Shown here one piece after another: positions 1 through 5,713 of a stretch of DNA of 5,858 bases. This DNA comes from Actinomycetota bacterium. Its GTDB lineage: Bacteria > Acidobacteriota > Blastocatellia > Chloracidobacteriales > Chloracidobacteriaceae. The stretch lies in contig JAAFHI010000253.1 of NCBI GenBank assembly GCA_013298335.1, forward strand, positions 1 to 5,858, given 5' to 3'. The notes beneath the pieces are model-generated. The model worked only from the letters and a program-made list of their open reading frames with translations. It ran no database searches and was not told where the DNA came from. The position numbers and the translations under genes were made by a program. The number at the start of each line of letters is the position of its first letter. The stretch's first letter is position 1.

Positions 1-1263
1 GGCGAGGGCCAGCACGGCCACCATCGGCGGCGCGCCGGCGGCGAGAATGACCGCGAGAAAGGGCGTGTACATCGCGGTTGCGTGGGCGGTGATGCTGGCG
101 AAAGCGTAGTGCGCGTAGAAGTAGACGACCAGGAGTCCGCCGAGCGCCGCCCACCAATGCCAGCCGGTCGTGAACCCCGCGGCGGATTCGGCGAATTTTT
201 TCGTGACGCCCGTTTCGCCCAGCGCCTCGGCCATCCGGACGAGCCCGCCGTACCAGATGAAGATGTCCCACGCGCTCCGCTCGGATGTGACGTCTTCCCA
301 GGAGAGCACGCCGGTCAGGAGCAGAAAACTCACGCCGATGAGGGCGACCACGGCGTACTGGAGCAGGCTTTCGAGGCCGAACCGCGTCAGAAAACTTTCG
401 ACGCCGGGAACGGCGGGGAGCATCCAGAGCGCGGCGATGAACAGAAACACGCCGAGCATGGTTTTTTCGCCACGCGACATCGGGCCGAGTTTGTCGAGTT
501 CTTCCTGTGCAAAGGCTGCCGCCTCGGGCGTACGGGTAATCGTCGGCGGGAAGAACCGGTAGAGCAGAAACGGAACGACGCACAGCGAGACAAGGCCGGG
601 CACGATGCCGCCAACCAGCCATCTCGTGTAGGTGAGGTCGAGACCGGTCACCGTTTTCGCGAACTTGGCGATGAGGATGTTCGACGCCTGACCGGTCAGA
701 AAGATGGCGCAGACGACGACTTCGCACTGATAGACCATCGTCATCAGAAAGGCGCCGAGTCTCCGGGCGGTGGGACCAGGGTGCGAGTCGTAGGCTTCCG
801 AAATGCTCTTGGTAATCGGAAAGATGATGCCGCCGGCCCGGGCCCCGTTCGAGGGAATGACCGCGGCCAGGACCATGTCGGTCGCGACGAGCGCGTAACC
901 GAGGCCGATGGTGCGTTGTCCGATGGCCCGGATGAACAGAAACGCGATGCGGCGTCCGAGGCCGGTCTGGATCATGCCGCGCGATATGAAGCAGGCCGCG
1001 AGGACCAGCCAGACCGTCGGGTCGGCGTATCCGGCGAGCGCCGATTTAATGGGAAGCGCGCCCGAAATGGCGGTTGCAGCCACGCCGAGCAGTACGATCA
1101 TCCCGCCGGGCGCGGGTTGAAGAATCAGTCCCGCCACCACCGTCACGAAGATGGCGGTCAGTCGCCACGAAGGCGTGGTGATTCCCGCCGGAGGGGGAAA
1201 AGCCAGTACGATTCCACCGGCGGCAACCACGGCCGCCCATCGGACAAGTCGTTGAATGTTCAC
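1..1263 (-). CDS. Divalent anion:sodium symporter, DASS/CitT-like (SLC13 family), 3' end cut off
   Basis: Inner-membrane secondary transporter, probably for dicarboxylates or tricarboxylates (citrate, malate, succinate, 2-oxoglutarate). The exact substrate cannot be read from the sequence. I translated the minus strand by hand from a GTG at 1263: 421 uninterrupted codons run to the window edge, so about 50-60 residues are missing relative to CitT-like proteins. The product is highly hydrophobic with many membrane segments. Residues 136-150 hold a CitT/DiT-type signature (IPSNGARAGGIIFPI), the first ion/substrate-binding hairpin. Residues 335-352 (FIWYGG...ALGETG) and 381-403 (YFYAHYAFASITAHATAMY) match the second-half signature. 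The usual SNT reads SNG at 138-140. The GTG start is preferred because a TAG stop lies two codons upstream and the next in-frame ATG would remove about 54 residues of membrane sequence. No clear Shine-Dalgarno precedes it. It diverges from pitA across 131 bp. The long plus-strand frame opposite it (82-1296) is Arg/Gly/Asp-rich and is a shadow. Confidence 0.9.
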   Translation of the reverse strand, partial: MNIQRLVRWAAVVAAGGIVLAFPPPAGITTPSWRLTAIFVTVVAGLILQPAPGGMIVLLGVAATAISGALPIKSALAGYADPTVWLVLAACFISRGMIQTGLGRRIAFLFIRAIGQRTIGLGYALVATDMVLAAVIPSNGARAGGIIFPITKSISEAYDSHPGPTARRLGAFLMTMVYQCEVVVCAIFLTGQASNILIAKFAKTVTGLDLTYTRWLVGGIVPGLVSLCVVPFLLYRFFPPTITRTPEAAAFAQEELDKLGPMSRGEKTMLGVFLFIAALWMLPAVPGVESFLTRFGLESLLQYAVVALIGVSFLLLTGVLSWEDVTSERSAWDIFIWYGGLVRMAEALGETGVTKKFAESAAGFTTGWHWWAALGGLLVVYFYAHYAFASITAHATAMYTPFLAVILAAGAPPMVAVLALA

Positions 1264-1394
1264 AGGTTTCTATTTTTCTTCGAATTCGGGGAATGAATTT
1301 CGCCTGACGTGAAACACGAAGTTAACAACCGATACCTAGATTCGCTACGCAGATTTTCAGCTTTGCTGCACAATCGTAAGGAACACAAGACTTT
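1264..1394. other. Divergent intergenic region, symporter / pitA
   Basis: This 131-bp gap must hold the 5' leaders of two genes reading outward. I found no -35/-10 pair that I would defend on either strand. Two small perfect inverted repeats are visible: CGTG-AAA-CACG at 1308-1318 and CAGC-TTT-GCTG at 1358-1368. The second would lie in the pitA leader. Both are short enough to be chance. No Pho-box-like direct repeat is recognisable. A frame from GTG 1309 runs into pitA out of phase and is not convincing as a leader peptide. Confidence 0.5.
1378..1382 (+). promoter_or_regulatory. Weak ribosome-binding site of pitA
   Basis: AAGGA lies 12 bases before the pitA ATG, which is rather far for an optimal Shine-Dalgarno. 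It is the only purine-rich candidate upstream. The ATG start is supported mainly by alignment with the N-terminus of the PitA family. Confidence 0.4.
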
Positions 1395-2795
1395 ATGGAG
1401 TCACTTTTCGGAACTCCGCTTGAAACTGGTACGCTGCTCCTGCTCCTTCTCTCCCTTGCCATTGCCTTCGGCTTCGAATTCGTCAACGGGTTTCATGATA
1501 CGGCCAACGCCGTCGCCACGGTGATTTACACCAAATCGCTGAGTCCGTGGCGCGCCGTCATCTGGTCGGGCTTCTGCAATTTCAGCGGTGTGTTTTTCGG
1601 CGGCATCGGCGTGGCAATGGGCATCATTTACCTTTTGCCCACGGAATTGCTCGTTTCGAAAAGCGCCGGCGCGGGGCTGGCAATGGTGTTGTCCCTGCTG
1701 CTCGGGGCCATCCTGTGGAATCTCGGTACGTGGTATCTCGGCCTTCCGGCTTCGAGTTCGCACACGTTGATCGGGGCCATCATCGGCGTCGGACTGGCGC
1801 ATTCACTGCTGCCTGGGCATACCTTCGGAAGCGGGGTCAACTGGACGAAAGTTCGTGAAACCGGCCTGGCGCTGTTTCTGTCGCCGCTCATCGGCTTTAC
1901 CGCCTCCGCCATTCTGCTGTGGATTTCGAAAACCGTCATCCCCGACCAGCGGCTCTATACCAAACCGGATGAAAAGAATCCCCCGCCGCTGTGGATCCGG
2001 GGCATCCTCATCCTGACCTGCTCGGGCGTCAGTTTTGCCCACGGTTCGAATGACGGACAGAAGGGCATCGGGCTGGTCATGCTGATTCTCATCGGCGTGG
2101 TCCCGGCCTCCTTTGCACTGAACACCGGTGTTTCGAAAGACCAGATCGACCAGAGTCTTCAGGCGATCACGAGAATTGACGCGACGATCAAACGGATTGC
2201 CCCCGCCCAATCCGAGAAGATTTCCGCGCCGGTGGCCGGCGTCGTTGCCGCCTTGACCGGGAAGACCTCCCTGGCGGACCTTCCCAGGGAGCAACGTCAG
2301 GACCTGCGGGTGCGGATCATCACGGTTGACAGCGCCGTCAAGGACCTCCAGAAAAATGCGAAAATCACGGTTCCTGGCGAGGACGCGGCGAATCTCAAGA
2401 AGGACGTCGCAAAACTGAAGGAACTGACCGATTTCGCGCCCTACTGGGTCAAGGTCGCCATCGCCTTCGCCCTCGGTCTCGGAACGATGATCGGCTGGAA
2501 GCGCATCGTTGTGACCATCGGCGAAAAAATCGGGAAGGACCACCTCACCTACGGGCAAGGGGCCTCCGCCGAACTCGTCGCCATGAGCGGAATCGGGCTC
2601 GCTTCCTATTTCGGGCTCCCGGTCAGCACCACTCACGTTCTGTCTTCCGGCATCGCCGGGACGATGGTGGCCCAGGGCTCCGGGTTGCAGTTGTCCACGG
2701 TGACGAAAATCGCCTCGGCGTGGGTCCTGACTCTTCCGGCGGCCATGCTGCTTTCGGGAACTCTTTATCTTCTGCTGCGTTTGGTTTTCGTGTAG
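1395..2795 (+). CDS. pitA: Low-affinity inorganic phosphate transporter PitA (PiT/PHO4 family)
   Basis: Inner-membrane, proton-coupled importer of inorganic phosphate, moved as metal-phosphate in E. coli PitA; the family fact is known, the substrate here inferred. The 466 residues show the two inverted PiT halves. The first carries NGFHDTANAVATVIYT at 31-46 and GLPASSSHTLIGAIIG at 116-131. The second carries FAHGSNDGQKGIGLVML at 214-230 and GLPVSTTHVLSSGIAGTM at 407-424. These blocks match, from memory, E. coli PitA almost word for word, as do GTMIGWKR (363-370) and GEKIGK (376-381). Between the halves, residues about 243-350 form a charged, non-membrane loop, as in PitA but shorter; E. coli PitA has about 499 residues. 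ATG 1395 gives the expected short N-terminus before the first membrane helix. No PhoU-like DUF47 partner gene lies beside it. A strong terminator-like hairpin follows at 2818-2851. Confidence 0.96.
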   Translation: MESLFGTPLETGTLLLLLLSLAIAFGFEFVNGFHDTANAVATVIYTKSLSPWRAVIWSGFCNFSGVFFGGIGVAMGIIYLLPTELLVSKSAGAGLAMVLSLLLGAILWNLGTWYLGLPASSSHTLIGAIIGVGLAHSLLPGHTFGSGVNWTKVRETGLALFLSPLIGFTASAILLWISKTVIPDQRLYTKPDEKNPPPLWIRGILILTCSGVSFAHGSNDGQKGIGLVMLILIGVVPASFALNTGVSKDQIDQSLQAITRIDATIKRIAPAQSEKISAPVAGVVAALTGKTSLADLPREQRQDLRVRIITVDSAVKDLQKNAKITVPGEDAANLKKDVAKLKELTDFAPYWVKVAIAFALGLGTMIGWKRIVVTIGEKIGKDHLTYGQGASAELVAMSGIGLASYFGLPVSTTHVLSSGIAGTMVAQGSGLQLSTVTKIASAWVLTLPAAMLLSGTLYLLLRLVFV

Positions 2796-2817
2796 TTCAA
2801 GATTTTGACGGTCGGGT

Positions 2818-2851
2818 ACGGGTTCGGTTTCGATCGAACCCGTTTTCATTT
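2818..2851 (+). terminator. Intrinsic terminator hairpin after pitA
   Basis: A perfect 9-bp stem pairs ACGGGTTCG (2818-2826) with CGAACCCGT (2835-2843) around an 8-base loop, followed by a T-rich tail (TTTT at 2843-2846, then CATTT). It lies 22 bases after the pitA stop codon. The minus-strand side lacks a T-tract, so it is read as terminating plus-strand transcription. It sits 2 bases before the Shine-Dalgarno of the next gene, so it could instead act as a leader attenuator. Confidence 0.75.
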
Positions 2852-2853
2852 CG

Positions 2854-2861
2854 GGAGGTGA
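2854..2861 (+). promoter_or_regulatory. Strong ribosome-binding site that fixes the DUF4846 start
   Basis: GGAGGTGA ends 2 bases before ATG 2864, with 5 bases between the GGAGG core and the ATG. This decides the start against the longer frame from 2720, which would overlap the pitA 3' end by 76 bases, read through the terminator hairpin and bury the signal peptide. Confidence 0.85.
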
Positions 2862-2863
2862 AT

Positions 2864-3724
2864 ATGCGACGTGTTTCCCTGACGCTCGTTCTGTCCGGAA
2901 TCCTATTGAGTGGCGCGGCCTCGCTGTCCTGCACGGCTGTCGGAAAAGGCGCTCCCGGCCCGCTGGTGAAGCCGCAATCCGGCGGAAACCTGATCTCGGA
3001 ACGGATTGGCGTCCCCGAGGGCTATCGAAGAATCACCGTTCCAGACGGCGGATTCGGCGAATGGCTCCGGAACTTCAAACTCAAGCCGGGGACACCGCCG
3101 GTCAAGCTCTACAACGGGAGTCCGAAGGGAAACCAGTCGGTTCATGTGGCGGTACTCGATATCGACGCCTTTCAGGGCGACCTTCAGCAATGCGCCGATT
3201 CGGTGATGCGGTTGCGCGCGGAGTATTTCTATTCGAGGAAACGTTTCGACGACATTCATTTCAACTTCACGAGCGGCGACCGGATTCCGTTTTCCCGCTG
3301 GTCGAAGGGCGAACGCCCCGCCGTGCGCGGCAACTCGGTCGTCTGGACCGGCGGCCATGCCAAGGGCACCGCCCGCGAGAATTTCCGCGAATACCTCAAA
3401 ACCGTTTTCACCTATGCCGGAACCGATTCCCTGAGCCGGGAGTTGAAACCGGTTTCATCGCCCGCCGAGGTTCTTCCGGGGGATATGTTCATCCACGGCG
3501 GTTTTCCGGGGCATGTCGTGCTGGTGGTGGATGTCGCCGAACGGATTTCCGACGGCAAGCGAATCTTCCTGCTCGCCCAGGGCTTCATGCCCGCGCAGGA
3601 CATGCATCTGCTCAGGAATCCGAACGACGAGGCGCGGAGTCCGTGGTACGTACCGGGCGACGGCAGCCGCCTCGTGACGCCGGAGTACACCTTCGACTGG
3701 TCGGAATTGCGGCGCTTCCCGTGA
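2864..3724 (+). CDS. Exported DUF4846-domain protein, probable lipoprotein
   Basis: Function unknown. The 286-residue product begins with a signal sequence: two Arg, a hydrophobic stretch at residues 5-22, then Cys23. The context SLSC is a poor but possible lipobox, so either a lipoprotein or a periplasmic protein is plausible. Residues about 45-286 match what I recall of DUF4846: QQCADSVMRLRAEY at 108-121, IHFNFTSGDR at 131-140, FTYAGTDSLSRELKPV at 182-197, PGDMFIHGGFPGHVVLVVDV at 205-224, LLAQGFMPAQDMHLL at 236-250 and SPWY at 259-262. The PGD...GH...VVDV block resembles the His-containing strand region of NlpC/P60 or CHAP cysteine hydrolases. Cys110 and His217 would be the natural catalytic candidates, but this is inference. 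The start is set by the GGAGGTGA at 2854. It is co-oriented with pitA but separated by a terminator, and the 149-236 bp gap after it makes it probably monocistronic. Confidence 0.85.
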   Translation: MRRVSLTLVLSGILLSGAASLSCTAVGKGAPGPLVKPQSGGNLISERIGVPEGYRRITVPDGGFGEWLRNFKLKPGTPPVKLYNGSPKGNQSVHVAVLDIDAFQGDLQQCADSVMRLRAEYFYSRKRFDDIHFNFTSGDRIPFSRWSKGERPAVRGNSVVWTGGHAKGTARENFREYLKTVFTYAGTDSLSRELKPVSSPAEVLPGDMFIHGGFPGHVVLVVDVAERISDGKRIFLLAQGFMPAQDMHLLRNPNDEARSPWYVPGDGSRLVTPEYTFDWSELRRFP

Positions 3725-3960
3725 GTCAGTCCGGTTTTTCGCGGGAAAAGGCCGGTCACTTTCCCAATTGCCTTGACACTCCATCCGTCGCTCCGTAAAA
3801 ACCTTCGCATTGAACGAATTGCACCAACCGTACCCCGAACGTATTTTGGATTCAGGGGTTTCGATTTTCGAAGTTGAGCCCGGACAGCCGCGTCTGGCTT
3901 GAATCGAATCTCGGACAATCCAAGGTCACATTTCTTTTTTTTGTCGGTCTCCGCTTCCGC
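3725..3960 (+). other. Intergenic region / mlaE leader
   Basis: This stretch contains a hairpin at 3731-3755 without a good T-tract, the promoter candidate at 3773-3801, and a relatively T-rich leader (about 3930-3960) just before the preferred mlaE start. A TTG-initiated extension of mlaE from 3874 is open through the second half. No independent gene is supported. Confidence 0.5.
3773..3801 (+). promoter_or_regulatory. Candidate sigma70-type promoter for mlaE-mlaF
   Basis: A perfect -35 hexamer TTGACA (3773-3778) is followed after exactly 17 bases by TAAAAA (3796-3801), which matches the -10 consensus at 4 of 6 positions, including the key second A. Transcription would start near 3808, giving a leader of about 65 or 150 bases depending on the mlaE start. 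The location, after the DUF4846 stop and before a new transport unit, fits. The match is by inspection only. Confidence 0.5.
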
Positions 3961-4725
3961 GTGAACTTTTTTCTTCAGGCACTCAGCGAACTTCAGGAGG
4001 GAACGTTTCTTTTCTTCCGATCCTTCAGGGGATTGTCGAAGCGTCCCCTGTATTGGCGTGAAACGGTTTCCCAGATGGACCTCATCGGTTTCGGGACGCT
4101 TCCCATCGCGTTGCTGGCCGGGTTTTTCATCGGGGCCGTGCTCGCCCTCCAAACCGCGGGAACGCTGCGGTCCTTCGGCGCGCAGAATTTCACGGGACGC
4201 CTCGTGGCCACCTCGCTCGTGCGTGAACTCGGCCCGGTTCTGACCTCGATTCTGCTGGCGGGTCGCGCCGGTTCCGGTATCGCCGCCGAACTCGGTTCGA
4301 TGACCGTCAGCGAACAGATCGACGCCATGCGCGCGCTCGGGACCGATCCGTTCCGCAAACTGGTTCGTCCGCGGCTGCTGGCGCTGGTCTTCATGGCCCC
4401 GGTCCTCACGGTTTTCGCGGACGTTGTCGGTGCGCTCGGCGGGTTGGTCGTTTCCATCACCCTCCTGCAACTTCCAGCCTCGGTGTACCTTTCATCGGCG
4501 CAGGACGCACTGAACTTCAACGATATTTACGGAAGTTTCATCAAGGCCGCCACCTTCGGCCTGATTGTCGGAATTGTGGGATGCCGGTGCGGATTGCGGA
4601 CCCGCGGCGGAACGGTCGGCGTGGGCCAGTCAACCACGACCTCGGTCGTCGTTTCGATTCTACTGATCCTTGTTTCGGACTTTTTCCTCACCCGTTTGAT
4701 CCTGACGCTCGGCGGAAACGCCTGA
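3961..4725 (+). CDS. mlaE: MlaE-family phospholipid ABC transporter permease
   Basis: Inner-membrane permease of an Mla/MCE lipid-transport complex, which moves phospholipids between inner and outer membranes together with an MlaF ATPase and an MlaD-type MCE protein. From GTG 3961 it is 254 residues, close to the 260 of E. coli MlaE. An amphipathic N-terminal segment (3-40) precedes the first membrane segment (about 43-63). The diagnostic block LVRELGPVLTSILLAGRAGS (86-105), continuing as GIAAELGSMTVSEQIDAM (106-123), includes the cytoplasmic loop that contacts the ATPase. GLRTRGGTVGVGQSTTTSVV (211-230) and the C-terminal helix (231-250) are also typical. The start is uncertain: TTG 3874 adds 29 residues that lack family resemblance, and neither start has a good Shine-Dalgarno. 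GTG is preferred on codon and family length. The order mlaE then mlaF is the reverse of E. coli mlaFEDCB. The identity is secure; the start is not. Confidence 0.93.
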   Translation: MNFFLQALSELQEGTFLFFRSFRGLSKRPLYWRETVSQMDLIGFGTLPIALLAGFFIGAVLALQTAGTLRSFGAQNFTGRLVATSLVRELGPVLTSILLAGRAGSGIAAELGSMTVSEQIDAMRALGTDPFRKLVRPRLLALVFMAPVLTVFADVVGALGGLVVSITLLQLPASVYLSSAQDALNFNDIYGSFIKAATFGLIVGIVGCRCGLRTRGGTVGVGQSTTTSVVVSILLILVSDFFLTRLILTLGGNA

Positions 4726-4897
4726 AGCAGGTGTCGGGTTTCGGGTGTCGGGTATCAGGTTTTCAAGCCGCCTGCGGGCAGACCGGCTTTCATTTCAAAA
4801 CCCTGAACCGGGATTTTCAATCTTTACCCAAAACCCAAAACCCAAAACCCAAAACCTCAAACTGAAACCCGACACCTGAAACCCGACACCTTTTGCA
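4726..4897. repeat. Repeat-filled gap: opposed heptanucleotide arrays forming an inverted repeat
   Basis: The left array (4729-4763) is five head-to-tail 7-mers of type RGGTNTC or RGGTTTT on the plus strand. The right array (4827-4891) is the same 7-mer family on the minus strand: about eight units plus a partial one, broken by one 6-base unit. Positions 4729-4758 and 4862-4891 are reverse complements at 28 of 30 bases, and the match resumes after a 6-base gap. The centre (4764-4826) has two smaller hairpins: AAGCCG/CGGCTT at 4765-4789, and AAAACCC against GGGATTTT at 4797-4817 with one bulged base. No coding frame is credible. The whole unit resembles short tandemly repeated intergenic DNA or a MITE-like element, but no target-site duplication is visible. 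Confidence 0.85.
4827..4850 (-). other. G-quadruplex-type motif (GGGTTTT)n
   Basis: On the plus strand four CCC runs (4827-4829, 4834-4836, 4841-4843, 4848-4850) are each separated by exactly AAAA. The minus strand therefore reads four GGG runs with TTTT loops, which satisfies the standard G3 N1-7 quadruplex pattern. It is part of the right-hand heptamer array. The mRNA of mlaE-mlaF carries the C-rich strand here, so any quadruplex would form in DNA or in antisense RNA. Confidence 0.8.
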
Positions 4898-5713
4898 ATG
4901 ACTGACGCCTCACGCAACGCCATCGAATTCAAGGACGTGGTCCTGACGTTTGAACCGCAGACGATTCTGGACGGGGTCAGCTTTGCGGTGCGTCCCGGAG
5001 AAACCAAGATTCTCATGGGCGGTTCGGGAACGGGGAAGTCGACTACCCTGAAACTGGTGCTGGGATTGCTGAAGCCGACCGCGGGCCAGGTTTTCGTGGA
5101 CGGCGAGGACGTCACCGATTACAAGGAATCGAAAATGATCGAGGTCCGGCAGCGCATCGGCATGATTTTTCAGGAAGGCGCGCTGTTCGACAGTCTTTCG
5201 GTTTATGAAAACGTCGGGTACCGCCTGTTTGAACGCGGCGCGGACGGCGATGAGGTCGAGGAAACCGTCCGGCGGATGCTCCGGTTCGTCAATCTCGAGG
5301 AAGCCATCAACAAGATGCCGTCCGAGCTTTCGGGCGGGATGCGCCGCCGGGTCGGCATCGCCCGCGCCCTCGTTGGTAGTCCGAAAATCATCCTTTATGA
5401 TGAACCGACCGCCGGGCTCGATCCGCCGACCGCCCGGACCATCTGCGAGCTGGCCCTGAAACTTCGCGATCTGGAAGGCGTCAGCTCGATTTTCGTGACC
5501 CACCGGATTCAGGACGCGGTGGTACTGGCCGAAAATCACGCCACCATCGACGACGAGGGAAATGTCGTCATCGTCCGCAATCGCAAGGAAGAAGCGCATG
5601 CGAACACGAAGTTCGTCATGCTTCGCAAAGGAAAAGTCATTTTCGAGGGCAACGGAGAAGAACTCTGGGGCTCCCGCGATCCGTACATCAGGAATTTTCT
5701 TGAACTGGAGTAG
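4898..5713 (+). CDS. mlaF: MlaF-family phospholipid ABC transporter ATPase
   Basis: Cytoplasmic nucleotide-binding subunit that powers the Mla/MCE lipid transporter with MlaE. The 271 residues contain a complete ABC ATPase: Walker [10 protein letters not shown] (41-49, Lys47), Q-loop [10 protein letters not shown] (91-100, Gln92), signature LSGGM (144-148), Walker B IILYDEP (165-171, Glu169), D-loop AGLDP (172-176) and H-loop His202. QEGALFDSL after the Q-loop is typical of the Mla/Ttg2A branch. Residues about 213-240, between the H-loop region and the terminal strand [13 protein letters not shown], form an insertion absent from E. coli MlaF. From memory similar insertions occur in non-enterobacterial homologues. 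ATG 4898 is the only sensible start, since a stop lies in frame at 4877-4879, but it has no Shine-Dalgarno: the repeat arm ends 6 bases before it. It is probably cotranscribed with mlaE across the repeat gap. No MlaD gene follows within the window. Confidence 0.95.
   Translation: MTDASRNAIEFKDVVLTFEPQTILDGVSFAVRPGETKILMGGSGTGKSTTLKLVLGLLKPTAGQVFVDGEDVTDYKESKMIEVRQRIGMIFQEGALFDSLSVYENVGYRLFERGADGDEVEETVRRMLRFVNLEEAINKMPSELSGGMRRRVGIARALVGSPKIILYDEPTAGLDPPTARTICELALKLRDLEGVSSIFVTHRIQDAVVLAENHATIDDEGNVVIVRNRKEEAHANTKFVMLRKGKVIFEGNGEELWGSRDPYIRNFLELE

Noticed and set aside
82..1296. 404-codon plus-strand open frame opposite the symporter
   Set aside because: The product is rich in Arg, Gly, Asp, Glu and His with no domain, and the opposite strand encodes a textbook membrane transporter. 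It is a high-GC antisense shadow.
1309..1524. 71-codon frame starting with GTG upstream of pitA, considered as a leader peptide
   Set aside because: It has no ribosome-binding site and mostly overlaps pitA out of frame; no regulatory pairing is evident.
1803..2849. 348-codon minus-strand open frame opposite pitA
   Set aside because: Composition is low-complexity Arg/Gly/Asp/Gln-rich and the frame lies over clearly coding pitA; it even starts inside the terminator hairpin.
3731..3755. Hairpin after the DUF4846 stop (CCGG...CCGG with an inner TTTTC/GAAAA stem), considered as a terminator
   Set aside because: The stem is interrupted by bulges and is not followed by a T-tract; possible Rho-dependent or chance structure only.
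3061..3798. 245-codon plus-strand frame inside the DUF4846 gene
   Set aside because: It is an Arg-rich out-of-phase reading of a gene with a strong ribosome-binding site, signal peptide and conserved domain.
3412..4470. 352-codon minus-strand open frame across the DUF4846 end and mlaE
   Set aside because: It spans two real genes and the gap between them, with shadow-like composition and no recognisable motif.
4581..4865. 94-codon frame running through the end of mlaE into the repeat gap
   Set aside because: It is out of phase with mlaE and its second half merely translates the repeats.
4729..4891. CRISPR array or insertion sequence
   Set aside because: Units are 7 bp and contiguous without spacers, and the 163-bp unit encodes no transposase and shows no target-site duplication.
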